Program-made: the position numbers and the translations under genes
Part shown: positions 8,517 through 18,270 of the stretch, in pieces
Layout of the letters: the number at the start of each line of letters is the position of its first letter
Numbering within the stretch: the first letter of the stretch is position 1
DNA from: Pseudoalteromonas marina
GTDB lineage: Bacteria; Pseudomonadota; Gammaproteobacteria; Enterobacterales; Alteromonadaceae
Assembly: GCF_000238335.3 (NCBI RefSeq)
Contig: NZ_AHCB03000006.1
Span: 310,001-374,000, forward strand
Reading direction: 5' to 3'
Length of the DNA stretch: 64,000 nt
The notes under the pieces: model-generated
Seen by the model: the letters and a program-made list of their open reading frames with translations, nothing else
Database searches by the model: none
What the model was told of the DNA's origin: nothing

Positions 8517-9125
8517 CTATAACTGAGGGCGCTTAAGAACAAATTTATCTTTTGTCGTACTAAAGTAATCGCCACCCATTTTCCCTACAGCCTCTAATCG
8601 AGCAGGATCAATATAACCGTTTACTAATATTGCATCATCAACGCATATACCAACTATATCCAATAACATCATTTTTCCGCCACCGGTTTTTTCTGAAACC
8701 GTAATTACCTCACGCAAGGTACATTCATAGCGTACTTTAGAAGCCTCGACACTTGGCGGGCTCACTAATGTACTTGGCGCCTGTTGTATATTTGCTTCAT
8801 CAAACTCGCTTACGTTATTAGGGTAATTGGCACAGCTTTGGTTCATTTGTTCAACTAAGCTATGGCTAACAATATTGACCACGCACTCTTTAGTCGCCAG
8901 TAAATTAGTTAACGTGTCTTTGTTAGCGTGATCACGCGGATTTACCTGAGTAACACTTAATACAGGGGGATTACAGCTTGCTACGGTAAAAAATGAGTAC
9001 GGGGCAATGTTCGCAATCCCTTTTTCGCTTAACGTGCTGATCCATGCAATTGGGCGCGGGCTTATACCGCCCACTAAATATGAATATACATTGTGATCAG
9101 CATTGCTAGTTAAATCTAAAAACAT
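8517..9125 (-). CDS. Flavin reductase-like domain protein
   Basis: 202 residues of a flavin-reductase-like split-barrel fold. The motif SPRPIAWISTLSEKGIANIAPYSFF near the N terminus and NPPVLSVTQ mark the FMN-binding family to which styrene/NTA monooxygenase reductases belong (DIM6/NTAB type). It probably binds FMN and is cytoplasmic. No partner oxygenase is adjacent, and the substrate is unknown. It lies upstream of the S9 peptidase on the same strand, 40 bp apart, and could be co-transcribed with it, though nothing links the two functions. The start follows an AAGGAAAAA ribosome binding site. Confidence 0.82.
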   Translation of the reverse strand: MFLDLTSNADHNVYSYLVGGISPRPIAWISTLSEKGIANIAPYSFFTVASCNPPVLSVTQVNPRDHANKDTLTNLLATKECVVNIVSHSLVEQMNQSCANYPNNVSEFDEANIQQAPSTLVSPPSVEASKVRYECTLREVITVSEKTGGGKMMLLDIVGICVDDAILVNGYIDPARLEAVGKMGGDYFSTTKDKFVLKRPQL

Positions 9126-9310
9126 GTTTTTCCTTTTTATTATTAAAACTAAATCGCAATTTGAAACCTTTACGTACTAACAACTTTAACTTTTTTATTT
9201 TAGTGCGTTTTTTGTAGCAAACAGTACACGTTAATAAAAATACAAACGCAATAAAACACCAAATAAAGTGAACATCAATATACTAATTTAAGCTAAGAGT
9301 CGTAAATTAA

Positions 9311-10840
9311 ATGCGTGAAAAAATAAATATAGTGTGGTTTAAACGCGATTTACGCTTAAGCGATCATCAGCCATTAAAAAGTGCGTTTGACACTGGCCTA
9401 CCTACCTTACTAATTTACAACTTTGAACCACTTCTGCTTGAGGATGCACATTATAATGAACGACACTGGCGCTTTGTGTACCAGTCTATTGTTGATTTAA
9501 ACTCTCAATTAGCGCGCTTTAATGCAAAGGTGTATATATTCAATGAGAACATGCAAACTCTGCTTCAAAGGCTTGATGGGCAGTTTGAAATATCACATAT
9601 TTTTAGCCACCAAGAAATAGGGCTAAATAATACCTTTGAACGCGACTTAGCAATTAAAGCTTGGTGCCACCATAACCATATTAACTGGCAAGAGTCGCCA
9701 ACAGGCGCTGTTATTCGTGGTAAAAAAAACCGTGACAATTGGAACGAACGCTGGCAAAAAACAATGCAGGCTCCGCTTGCTATACCCAATTGGAAGAATG
9801 TTAATACCGTCAAACTTAAAAATTATAACAATCCAGAATTACCTGAAACTTACACTCAAGATGATGACAATTTTCAGCAGGGCGGCCCGCTTCATGCTAG
9901 AGAAGTTATGCAAAGTTTTTTTACCCAACGCGGTAAAGGCTATCAAAAAGGAATATCTAGCCCTAGCTTAAGCCGCACCCATTGCTCTAGACTATCGCCA
10001 TATTTAGCATGGGGAAATATAAGCCTTAGGCAAGTTTATCAAACTGCGATTGACGCTTATCATTCAAACCATCCTGATAAAAAAGGTTGGAAGCGCCCGC
10101 TTGCTGCTTTTGTATCTCGTTTGCATTGGCATTGCCACTTTATGCAAAAATTTGAAAGCGAATGCACTATGGAGTTTAAAGCATTAAACTCGGGCTATCA
10201 TTCATTTCCGTATCGTACCGATAAACATGTAAAGCGTGACATTGAGCGCTGGGCGCAGGGGCAAACAGGCGTGCCTATAATAGATGCATGCATGCGCTGT
10301 TTAAAGGCCACCGGTTATATTAACTTTAGAATGCGCGCTATGTTGGTGAGCTTTGTAACACACCATTTAAACATAAGCTGGCAGCAAGCAAGCTTTCCGT
10401 TAGCTAACTATTTTTTAGACTTTGAACCAGGTATTCATTATCCGCAAATTCAAATGCAGGCATCGGTTACGGGTATTAATACCATTCGCCATTACAACCC
10501 GATAAAGCAATCTGAAGATCAGGACCCAACAGGCGCCTTTATAAAAAAGTGGTGCCCTGAACTTGAAAAGCTCCCTATTGAATATTTACACGAGCCGTGG
10601 GAGCAAACACCAATGGAAGCGCTTTTTAACGATTTTAAACTGGGTGAAGATTACCCCGAGCCTATGCTTGATTTAACACTCGCCTCAAAAGACGCCCGCG
10701 AGCGATTATGGCAATACCGAGATCGTCCTGAAGTTAAACGTGCCATAGGAAAAATACTTAGAAAGCATGTTGCAATCACACCTAACACAAGCAAAGTAAA
10801 AAATAAAAACACCGCTAAAAATAACACTCAGGTTAAGTAA
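9311..10840 (+). CDS. Cryptochrome/photolyase family flavoprotein
   Basis: 509 residues. The N-terminal Rossmann-like photolyase domain begins [18 protein letters not shown]. The FAD-binding helical domain covers about 200-480, with [48 protein letters not shown] and [20 protein letters not shown]. The last segment differs from classical CPD photolyases, which have an N-N-x-G-W-Q-W motif there, so this is a divergent branch and not the standard PhrB. It is also not DASH-type by its N terminus. It may repair DNA or sense light; this cannot be decided from sequence. The C-terminal 25 residues are Lys/Asn-rich and probably disordered. A DUF2256 gene begins 2 bp after the stop. Confidence 0.85.
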   Translation: MREKINIVWFKRDLRLSDHQPLKSAFDTGLPTLLIYNFEPLLLEDAHYNERHWRFVYQSIVDLNSQLARFNAKVYIFNENMQTLLQRLDGQFEISHIFSHQEIGLNNTFERDLAIKAWCHHNHINWQESPTGAVIRGKKNRDNWNERWQKTMQAPLAIPNWKNVNTVKLKNYNNPELPETYTQDDDNFQQGGPLHAREVMQSFFTQRGKGYQKGISSPSLSRTHCSRLSPYLAWGNISLRQVYQTAIDAYHSNHPDKKGWKRPLAAFVSRLHWHCHFMQKFESECTMEFKALNSGYHSFPYRTDKHVKRDIERWAQGQTGVPIIDACMRCLKATGYINFRMRAMLVSFVTHHLNISWQQASFPLANYFLDFEPGIHYPQIQMQASVTGINTIRHYNPIKQSEDQDPTGAFIKKWCPELEKLPIEYLHEPWEQTPMEALFNDFKLGEDYPEPMLDLTLASKDARERLWQYRDRPEVKRAIGKILRKHVAITPNTSKVKNKNTAKNNTQVK

Positions 10841-10842
10841 CT

Positions 10843-10980
10843 ATGGCGCATAAAAAACTAAACCTACCGCAAAAAATTTGCCCTATCTGTAATAAACCAT
10901 TTACGTGGCGTAAAAAATGGCAACGAGATTGGGACAATGTCATTTATTGCTCAGAGCGGTGTAAACGAAATAATAAGTGA
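10843..10980 (+). CDS. DUF2256 mini zinc-finger protein
   Basis: 45 codons from ATG to TGA, read directly from the sequence. It has two cysteine pairs, CPIC (residues 13-16) and C-x3-C (YCSERC, 36-40), separated by a Trp-rich [11 protein letters not shown] segment, the signature of DUF2256. Such a C4 set should hold one zinc ion. The gene starts 2 bp after the photolyase stop and its ribosome binding site lies in the end of that gene, so the two are translationally coupled. From memory this pairing recurs in proteobacteria, which suggests a shared function, but no role is established. It is easily missed because it is so short. Confidence 0.85.
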   Translation: MAHKKLNLPQKICPICNKPFTWRKKWQRDWDNVIYCSERCKRNNK

Positions 10981-11102
10981 TTGCAATTTACTGGCGTCTA
11001 TTTTGCAACATCATCTGAAATTAATGTTTTTTCGGTTTTATTTAAGCTTTTTGTAAATAACGCTTACCTAATCTGAAAAACTTACATTTAAACAAGGAGA
11101 AG

Positions 11103-11543
11103 ATGATGACGATTAAAAAAACGGCAAACTCAAACTGGTCTGGCGATATTAAAACAGGCAAAGGCAGTATTTCAACGCAAAGTGGTGCACTTGATAAACA
11201 GCCGTACGGCTTTAATACCCGTTTTGAAGATGAGCCAGGCTCAAACCCTGAGGAGCTAGTAGGTGCCGCACACAGTGCCTGTTTTAGCATGGCGCTGTCG
11301 CTTGCATTAGGTGATGCTGGTTTTACAGCCGATAAAATTGATACCAAAGCAACGGTAAGCCTTGATGAAGTAGACGATGGCTTTGCAGTGACGCATATAG
11401 CACTTGAAGTAAAAGCACGTATTAGTGACATAGCTAATGAGCAGTTTCAGGCCTTATGTGAGCAAACTAAAAAAGGCTGCCCTATCTCAAAGCTGCTTAA
11501 TACCGAAATTTCACTTAAAGCAACACTCGATAACGCCTCATAA
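11103..11543 (+). CDS. osmC: OsmC-type peroxiredoxin
   Basis: Up to 146 residues. The start is probably the second ATG (11106), which lies 6 bp from the strong AAGGAG at 11094-11099. OsmC/Ohr fold: the peroxidatic cysteine C60 sits in AAHSACFSMALS and the resolving cysteine C126 in KKGCPISKLL. The start with W-x-G and the spacing favour OsmC over Ohr. Such enzymes reduce organic hydroperoxides with thiols from lipoyl proteins in the cytoplasm. C119 is an extra cysteine. The gene is monocistronic, with a terminator 35 bp after the stop. Confidence 0.88.
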   Translation: MMTIKKTANSNWSGDIKTGKGSISTQSGALDKQPYGFNTRFEDEPGSNPEELVGAAHSACFSMALSLALGDAGFTADKIDTKATVSLDEVDDGFAVTHIALEVKARISDIANEQFQALCEQTKKGCPISKLLNTEISLKATLDNAS

Positions 11544-11577
11544 CCAAACCATAGTTATTTTCAATAATATGCAACTT

Positions 11578-11606
11578 AAGCCAAGTGAGTTTTTTACTTG
11601 GCTTTT
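11578..11606 (+). terminator. Intrinsic terminator after osmC
   Basis: AAGCCAAGT (11578-11586) pairs with ACTTGGCTT (11596-11604), with a 9-base loop and trailing T residues. It lies between the convergent osmC and 2TM genes and may serve both. Confidence 0.75.
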
Positions 11607-11612
11607 CATTCA

Positions 11613-11792
11613 TTAGCCAACCCTTTTTGAGTTGTTTAAATCTAATAAATCGTTAAGTAGTGCAATCCCCATACCCAACGCCGGCCATATTACCCATAAA
11701 TAATTTGGCGAGGTAATTAAATTAATGACTGTTAACAATGCTAATACAGCTAAATAACGCTTTAGATTTTCAAAAAATGTTGATGTATTCAT
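11613..11792 (-). CDS. Small 2TM-domain membrane protein
   Basis: 59 residues when started at the ATG ending at 11792, which has a good GAGGAG ribosome binding site. An upstream extension of 17 codons (to 11843) lacks such a site and I reject it. An amphipathic N terminus is followed by two hydrophobic helices (about 13-29 and 31-46) and a short polar tail. This is the 2TM-domain type found in small inner-membrane proteins and histidine-kinase-like fragments. No function can be given. Confidence 0.6.
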   Translation of the reverse strand: MNTSTFFENLKRYLAVLALLTVINLITSPNYLWVIWPALGMGIALLNDLLDLNNSKRVG

Positions 11793-12010
11793 ATTTACTC
11801 TCCTCTTTGTGTATAGGGTTATTTTTAAGCATAAACAAAACAAATACAGCTGTTAAAAGTCACTCAATATTATGACAAGTGTCATTAATTAGGGCCTACT
11901 TATTAATTATTTCTTACTACTTAAAATATAAAAACTCATACTTTAACTTGTTTGTGTTAAGATCGAACTTAAACTAACCTTAAATGCTTATATTAAAAAG
12001 GCCGAACTAA

Positions 12011-12775
12011 ATGAATGAAAAATCAACAAATTGCACAAAAGTTACCTGCAGTAACTGTGAAGATGCAAACACACTTGAGTTTGATTTTTCAATGGCGTTT
12101 CAACCGATCATAAATTGCCAAAGCAACAATATTTTTGGCTACGAGGCATTAGTGAGGGGACTAAACGGCGAATCTGCTTATTCTATTATTTCTAAGGTAA
12201 ACGAAAGTAACCGCTATGCGTTTGACCAGCTTTGCCGTATTAAAGCAATTGAACTTGCCGCCAAACTAGGCATTACCTCAATGCTAAGCATTAACTTTTT
12301 ACCCAACGCTATTTATAAGCCTGAGCGCTGCATTCGTACTACATTAGAGGCGGCTAAAAAGTATAATTTTCCTATTAAAAACATCATGTTTGAATTTACC
12401 GAGGTAGAAAAAGTAGAAGATACTGCACATATAAAGCGTGTAGTTGATTATTATCAATCATTAGGCTTTAAAACCGCCACAGACGACTTTGGTGCAGGTT
12501 ACTCTGGCTTAAATCTACTTGCTGACTTTCAAACAGATATCATTAAGCTAGATATGGCACTTATACGAGATATAAACAGCGATAAAAAACGCCAATTAAT
12601 AGTAACCCACTGCCTAAATATGTTTAGAGATTTAAATATTACAGCACTGGCTGAAGGTATAGAAACAGTAGAAGAATACGTGTGGCTTAAACACGCGGGG
12701 GTTGAATTAATGCAGGGCTACTTATTTGCAAAGCCTGGCTTTGAGTGCTTACCCAATGTGAACCTTGATTTGTAA
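12011..12775 (+). CDS. Stand-alone EAL-domain c-di-GMP phosphodiesterase
   Basis: 254 residues, almost all EAL domain. The catalytic set looks complete: EAL at 45-47, N94 in SINFLPN, E127 in FEFTE, D157/D158 in DDFGAGYSG, K178 in IKLDM and E214 in AEGIE, with GYLFAKP near the end. It should hydrolyse c-di-GMP to pGpG in the cytoplasm. The N-terminal 20 residues hold three cysteines (C8, C13, C16; spacing C-x4-C-x2-C) that could bind a metal or act as a redox switch. It is a single gene, converging on the giant ATPase gene. A likely opposing cyclase is the GGDEF protein at 35557. Confidence 0.88.
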   Translation: MNEKSTNCTKVTCSNCEDANTLEFDFSMAFQPIINCQSNNIFGYEALVRGLNGESAYSIISKVNESNRYAFDQLCRIKAIELAAKLGITSMLSINFLPNAIYKPERCIRTTLEAAKKYNFPIKNIMFEFTEVEKVEDTAHIKRVVDYYQSLGFKTATDDFGAGYSGLNLLADFQTDIIKLDMALIRDINSDKKRQLIVTHCLNMFRDLNITALAEGIETVEEYVWLKHAGVELMQGYLFAKPGFECLPNVNLDL

Positions 12776-12816
12776 AGTAGAGAATAATCGCACACCTTAA
12801 ATTTATACAAAGCTTG

Positions 12817-12848
12817 ATTAATGCCGCTCATTGTAAAACGGCATTAAT
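12817..12848. terminator. Hairpin between convergent genes
   Basis: A perfect 10-bp inverted repeat, ATTAATGCCG (12817-12826) and CGGCATTAAT (12839-12848), encloses 12 bases, between the stops of the EAL gene and the giant ATPase gene. It lacks a clear T-run on either strand, so termination may be weak or factor-assisted. Confidence 0.5.
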
Positions 12849-12862
12849 CTGTTAAGTCTAAC

Positions 12863-15800
12863 CTACTGCTTACCTGACCATGCCTTCACTAATTGGGTTA
12901 ATTGCTGTTTTATATCATTATTAGCAATTGCCTGACTTAGGGTTTCAGTTAACACTTTAATTTCGTCCTGATTAGTATTTTGTGCAATAACCTCACCTAA
13001 CTGCTGCCCAAACATCGTAATTGTTTGATTAACATTATTAGCATTGAGTGTTTTATTGAGTTCGCTTAACTGAGAATGTGCGCTACTTTTCTCAATGACA
13101 CTAATTAGCTCTGCTACACTGCTTTTATCTGGCGCTTGGTGTAATAAGCTTTGAAGTGTTTCATTAAGTAAATTAAAGCTCTGACGGTTATCTAAATTGG
13201 CCAAACCTTCGCCAACCGTGCCAATTGATGCATTGTAATCATAACTTAAGTTACTTTTACTGAGCTTACTTGCAATGCCCTCTAACGCCTCATGCAAATA
13301 TCCCATTTGCTCAACCGCCATCATTACCGGGCTACCTGCACCATCAAGTTTATTTAACCTAACAAAGTCACCTTTAATTTGCTCATAGCGCGCTTGTTCT
13401 TGCGCTGTGGCGGTACCTCGCAGTTCACCTAACTTAAGTAGATTCTCTTCAGAACCTTTACTGAGTGTTTGAGCCTCACCTCGGTAATGATCGCAAATTA
13501 AATTCTCGAGCTCTTCGTCATTCATAGCTGCTACAACTTTTTCAGCCATTTTATTCATATTACGGTAGCTACCTTGTAGCTTGAACGGCGGCTCTGTACG
13601 GTAGTTGTTGTCTTGCGCAGCTGAAGCAATATATTGCGCATTTACTTTTAATACGGTGTCTCTAATAGTGATCAGTTTATTAATTACCGCTTTAATTTCG
13701 TTTGCCTCAGCTTGTGAGTAACCATACTCAAGCTCGTTAAGTGGTATATCTTCACCTTGGCAAATACGCACAAATTTGTATAAATCGTCCATATTTCTGT
13801 TTGCCAGCGGTGCAAGCACGGAGTTAGATGTAAGGGCATTTTCTATAAAGCTCATTGCAAACTCTTGCTCGCACCCTGCTAACGTATCACCTAAGTTATA
13901 AATATCGGCACGGTTAGCAAGCATATCCGGTATATTAAAGCTCTCACCCGATTCGGTATAGGGGTTACCCGCCATAACCACAGCAAACTTTTTACCACGT
14001 AAATCATACGTTTTACTTTTGCCATTCCACACGCCATCAATTCGGCGCGAGCCATCACATAGCGAAATAAACTTTTGTAAAAATTCAGGGTTTGTATGCT
14101 GAATATCATCTAAATAAAGCATTACGTTATTGCCCATTTCAAAGCTTTGATTGATTTTAGCAATCTCTTTTTCGGCAGTTGCGTTAATGGCTTGAGATGG
14201 GTCAAGTGATACTTGGTCGTGCCCTATTGACGGGCAATTTACTTTTACAAATGTTAAGCCTAGGCGGTTAGCCACGTATTCAACTAACGTAGTTTTACCA
14301 TAACCAGGCGGCGATATAAGTAATAGCATCCCCATTAAATCGGTGCGTTTGTTTTTACCCGCTGAGCCAATTTGTTTTGCTAAGTTATCGCCAATAATTG
14401 GAAAGTACACTTTATTAATAAGCTGGTTTCGCACAAATGAACTCAAAGGCCGCGCTTTAAATTCATCTAATTGTAAGCGCTCTTTTTGCTCAGCTAAAAT
14501 TTCACTGCGTAGAGAATGGTATTGCTCAAAGGCAGGGACTTGTTCAGTAATATACTCTCGCGTGCGTGCATAAAACGACGCATAATCAACTTGAAGTGTT
14601 TGCTCACTTATTTGCTTATGCTGCCCCATTAATCCACTAACAGTGTAATCGGCATTTACATCTAAAACGCTGTATTTGAAAGAAGTAGAGGCTGTTAAAT
14701 GAAGGTAATTCGCAGCTTCAGCTTGAACTTCAGCGCTAATATTACTGTGTTGTAAACAATAGGCATTTAGCCAACTTAAATAAAGTAGACCGCGCTCATC
14801 TGTGCTATTAAGTGTGGTATTAGCTTGGGTTAGCTCTTTGCTAAACCCCTTACTATTTGCATCACTATTAAACTGCTCGGCGAGGTTTTTAGCTTGCTGA
14901 GATACTATAAACAGAGGCTCATCTGCACTTTTTTGCTGCGCCAATTGCTTAATTAAATATGCTGCGCTGAGCTCACTTGATAAATTACTAAAGTGCACAA
15001 GCATACGAGGTATCGTATTTAAAAACTCGCTGATATATTCACTCAGTTGAGATGTTAAAGCGCTAATAAAGTTAATTGCGCCAAAGTGCGTTTCCATCAA
15101 CAATGCATTTTTTGCTTGGTGATAAAAAGTAGCCAACTGTTCTGCTGACAATTGTGCGCTGTAAAGCTGCGCTACTACCCTACAACTTACTGGGTAAATG
15201 AGTAAATCAAGGGTGCTTTTTTGATTAAGTAAAGACTCTATTATTGCGCTTGCGTCATGATCGTGAATGCCCTTTTCGTAACCTTCTTGGTAACGGGGCT
15301 CTGCAAATTTTTGCACTACATTTAAAAGCGTACCGTTGTCTTTAGCTTGCTGTAATTGTGTAAATGTAAGTGCATGCTCACTATTTTCGCAGGCTAATAA
15401 CATTTGTGCAGCTAAATATTCACCACGATAAATAGCGCTGTTTTCAGACACGAGCGCTTGCTGCCACAAGTGACGGCTTTGCGCTAATGTTTCAACACTT
15501 TTTGCGTCGGTAATCGGCTCAAAGTAATCGGTCCCTGTTAAATGCAGCATTAGCTGCTCATCACGAGGCAGTAACGTTAAATCAAGTAATTGTTTATTAA
15601 CACTAAATGCGTGTTTACCTATACTTACCGTATTACCGCCATCGGTAAATATATCTTGTTTATCACGTAATGAGCGAATGCCCTGATCTTTGCTTGCTTT
15701 TAGTTTTGACTGAATATCATCGGCACGTATTTCGTCGCCAATATCTTTTAACTCTTGCGTAAGTGCTCGTAACTTACTGATCATCGGATCAGCTGCAAAG

Positions 15801-18190
15801 TAGGTGTTTAATGCATCTAACTCAGTGAAGCTTTGCGAACGTCGATTAACGCCCTGTAAAATACGCTCTGCGGCATTTGCTAAATTAAGCGCACGTCGCT
15901 GACGCGCATCAATTAGGCTTTGCTTATGTGCTTCAAAGCTTTCATAAACGTCATCGCGCTTGGCTATTATTTCACTAAGGTATTCATCAAAATCGCTAAA
16001 TTGCGACTCGAGCTCTTCTAGCTGTATTAGCAAACGCGATAATTGATCGTCACACGCCTCAGGGGTTTTTGCATTATTTAATGCATTAGTAATACTTTGC
16101 GAAAACAACTTAAAACGAGCGGCAAACTCAGCTTTAGCCTCAACACTGCCTAAGCTTTTTTGACGTATTTCTATGCCTGCTTTTGCCCTATTAACTAACG
16201 CATATACACCGCTAATATCTTCTAAAATTTGGGTGCGAATACGGCTATCGTCTATGTCTAAATCAAGCATTGTGTGGTTAAGTAAATCAAGTTCCACACT
16301 TTGTTTATCAAGCTCAGCAACATAGGTTTTGAGTTCGGTTACGCTTTCACTCTTAGCACTTAACTCTTCGAGCTCTTTTAACTTTTTATGATACGGCTCG
16401 AGTGCTGTTGATTGCTGTAAAAAAGCTGCAGTAGCTTGGCTTACACCGCTCAAATGCTCATCTACATCAGCTTGTAACTGGTTAAGCGCATCGGTGTCTA
16501 TGTACTTAATATCTTCAAGGCTGATTATTTGCCCTTTTAGTACTTTTAACGCGTCTATTGCCGTAACAAATTCAGACACCGCTTTAAAGCTATCGGGGCG
16601 AACCTCTCGTGTTACTTCTGTGTACTGTTTAGTTATATCTGCAAGTGCTTGCTTAGCTTTGTTCTGTATTTCAGTTACTTTTTCAAACTCATCAAGTACT
16701 TGTTCTGCTGTCTCAAAAATACTGTGCAAGCTTTGCGCTATGTCAGCAAACTCACTTTCGTTGAGCCAATGGTAGCGATCAAATATATTTCGGCTCAGCG
16801 AAATCATATCTTCGTAGTGAAACAAACTTGGGCTTTGCTCGTTAATCGCTTTGCATACGCTATATAAATCTGAAATACCGCGTACTAAATCGGGGTTACC
16901 AATTTTTCCAAAAAAACTCGTTAAAGCAGGTGCATTGGCGGCAAACTCAGCTGATACAAATGGGCTTTGCCATATTTGGATTGGGTGTACGCGTTCAGCT
17001 TGTTCGTTATCGGCTTTGAAGGTTAACGCTATGCCATCGTTGTAAATACCATAACCGTGACAGTAGATTGGGTTTTGTAAGTTTTTATCAATAATATTGT
17101 AAGCAAATAAAGCATAGCGTCCTTCGCTTGGCTCATAAAATACATACAATACATCTTCGCCATTGGGCGATTTAACTTGGCGATGAAATTCTAAATCATC
17201 AATTTGTTCTTCAAATGAGCGAGCCTGTCCCGACTGCAAATAGTAACCACCGGGGAAAATAATACCATGGTCTTCAGGCAGCGTAACACATGCGCTACCA
17301 ATGGCATCTTGACGCGTAACCTGCAAAGTGCGGCTGTTAAAAATAAAATAGCGCCACTGCTTTTCTCGGTATGGCAAAATTTTAAGTAAAATCAAGTCAC
17401 CCACTTGCGCGTATTCAACCTCGCTATCAGCAAGCGATTGGTTTTTATCTTCAACAGGTTCTTGATGAATGCCTTCGCCGGTTTCGGTGCTGTTTTCTAT
17501 TTTTATGGTGAGTGTGCCACCAATGGTTTCAACAAATACGGTATCAGCAATATTTATATGACCGTGACGCCCTTCAACATGGTCACTGCGGTCTGTTTCT
17601 TGCCATTCAAAATCATAATCGTGTGCATGCTTTATATCGCGTTCACCGCGATTATCAATATAATGAATAGTGTTATCTGGGTGTATCTCCCATCTAAACA
17701 CTCGCACGTCAGAGAGCTTTTCACCAATCTGAAACAACGCAAATAACTTACCGTTTTGTTGATATAAGTGCTGTAGCTTGGTTTGCTTGTAGTAAGTATA
17801 AAGCTCTTCAAAATCTCTAATAAAACGGGTATCGGTTAAAAATAAGGTTTTTTCTGGGTAGGGTTCAATCTCAAAGTGGTCCTCTTGCTGAACCAATTTG
17901 TGCACACTAAATACATCATCAATTGAGGTTTCTTTTTTCAGACCCAAAAACACGTTGTAAGCAAAAATAACCTTGTCGCCTACAATCACAATATCGCGAG
18001 GCGTACAGTTTTGCTCGGTGCGCGCACGCACGCGCCCTTTAACTTGAAGCTCTGTACTACCAAACTCGCTAATACGCTGCGAATTAACGTTATCTGTTTG
18101 CGTTTTGAGTGTTGCGCCAAAATTATTTAAGCGACGCTTAATTAAATCGTACGATCCCTGCTCTAAAGCATGTTGTGTTGAGTCCGTCAT
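12863..18190 (-). CDS. Giant AAA+ ATPase (flotillin-linked, 'DNA repair ATPase' type)
   Basis: 1775 residues. About 1-440 is beta-rich, with repeated short strand/aromatic patterns. About 470-900 is long helical coiled coil. About 1240-1480 is one AAA+ module, with Walker A P-P-G-Y-G-K-T-T (K1299), Walker B MLYLDDIQ (D1361/D1362) and a sensor-like AVVMAGNPYTESG. About 1500-1775 is helical. Databases label such proteins DNA repair ATPase and, from memory, give the N terminus a DUF3686-type domain, but I know of no experimental proof of a repair role. The gene follows the flotillin gene by 80 bp that contain a terminator-like hairpin. It has its own good ribosome binding site (AGGAAAGG). The set suggests an ATPase recruited to a flotillin-organised membrane patch. 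Confidence 0.8.
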   Translation of the reverse strand: MTDSTQHALEQGSYDLIKRRLNNFGATLKTQTDNVNSQRISEFGSTELQVKGRVRARTEQNCTPRDIVIVGDKVIFAYNVFLGLKKETSIDDVFSVHKLVQQEDHFEIEPYPEKTLFLTDTRFIRDFEELYTYYKQTKLQHLYQQNGKLFALFQIGEKLSDVRVFRWEIHPDNTIHYIDNRGERDIKHAHDYDFEWQETDRSDHVEGRHGHINIADTVFVETIGGTLTIKIENSTETGEGIHQEPVEDKNQSLADSEVEYAQVGDLILLKILPYREKQWRYFIFNSRTLQVTRQDAIGSACVTLPEDHGIIFPGGYYLQSGQARSFEEQIDDLEFHRQVKSPNGEDVLYVFYEPSEGRYALFAYNIIDKNLQNPIYCHGYGIYNDGIALTFKADNEQAERVHPIQIWQSPFVSAEFAANAPALTSFFGKIGNPDLVRGISDLYSVCKAINEQSPSLFHYEDMISLSRNIFDRYHWLNESEFADIAQSLHSIFETAEQVLDEFEKVTEIQNKAKQALADITKQYTEVTREVRPDSFKAVSEFVTAIDALKVLKGQIISLEDIKYIDTDALNQLQADVDEHLSGVSQATAAFLQQSTALEPYHKKLKELEELSAKSESVTELKTYVAELDKQSVELDLLNHTMLDLDIDDSRIRTQILEDISGVYALVNRAKAGIEIRQKSLGSVEAKAEFAARFKLFSQSITNALNNAKTPEACDDQLSRLLIQLEELESQFSDFDEYLSEIIAKRDDVYESFEAHKQSLIDARQRRALNLANAAERILQGVNRRSQSFTELDALNTYFAADPMISKLRALTQELKDIGDEIRADDIQSKLKASKDQGIRSLRDKQDIFTDGGNTVSIGKHAFSVNKQLLDLTLLPRDEQLMLHLTGTDYFEPITDAKSVETLAQSRHLWQQALVSENSAIYRGEYLAAQMLLACENSEHALTFTQLQQAKDNGTLLNVVQKFAEPRYQEGYEKGIHDHDASAIIESLLNQKSTLDLLIYPVSCRVVAQLYSAQLSAEQLATFYHQAKNALLMETHFGAINFISALTSQLSEYISEFLNTIPRMLVHFSNLSSELSAAYLIKQLAQQKSADEPLFIVSQQAKNLAEQFNSDANSKGFSKELTQANTTLNSTDERGLLYLSWLNAYCLQHSNISAEVQAEAANYLHLTASTSFKYSVLDVNADYTVSGLMGQHKQISEQTLQVDYASFYARTREYITEQVPAFEQYHSLRSEILAEQKERLQLDEFKARPLSSFVRNQLINKVYFPIIGDNLAKQIGSAGKNKRTDLMGMLLLISPPGYGKTTLVEYVANRLGLTFVKVNCPSIGHDQVSLDPSQAINATAEKEIAKINQSFEMGNNVMLYLDDIQHTNPEFLQKFISLCDGSRRIDGVWNGKSKTYDLRGKKFAVVMAGNPYTESGESFNIPDMLANRADIYNLGDTLAGCEQEFAMSFIENALTSNSVLAPLANRNMDDLYKFVRICQGEDIPLNELEYGYSQAEANEIKAVINKLITIRDTVLKVNAQYIASAAQDNNYRTEPPFKLQGSYRNMNKMAEKVVAAMNDEELENLICDHYRGEAQTLSKGSEENLLKLGELRGTATAQEQARYEQIKGDFVRLNKLDGAGSPVMMAVEQMGYLHEALEGIASKLSKSNLSYDYNASIGTVGEGLANLDNRQSFNLLNETLQSLLHQAPDKSSVAELISVIEKSSAHSQLSELNKTLNANNVNQTITMFGQQLGEVIAQNTNQDEIKVLTETLSQAIANNDIKQQLTQLVKAWSGKQ

Positions 18191-18228
18191 TAAACCTTTC
18201 CTGCAGTATTACTTTTGTATGTGTGATC

Positions 18229-18254
18229 AAAAAAGCCGTAAATAAATTACGGCT
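18229..18254 (-). terminator. Terminator-like hairpin between flotillin and ATPase genes
   Basis: AGCCGTAA (18234-18241) pairs with TTACGGCT (18247-18254) around a 5-base loop, and on the minus strand it is followed by a run of T. It lies 17 bp after the flotillin stop and about 40 bp before the ATPase start. It could lower ATPase expression relative to flotillin by partial read-through. Confidence 0.75.
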
Positions 18255-18270
18255 ATAGATTGAGAGGGAG

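Noticed and set aside
17405..17746. 113-residue open frame antisense to the giant ATPase gene
   Set aside because: Hydrophobic by chance; overlaps conserved coding sequence and has no start signal.
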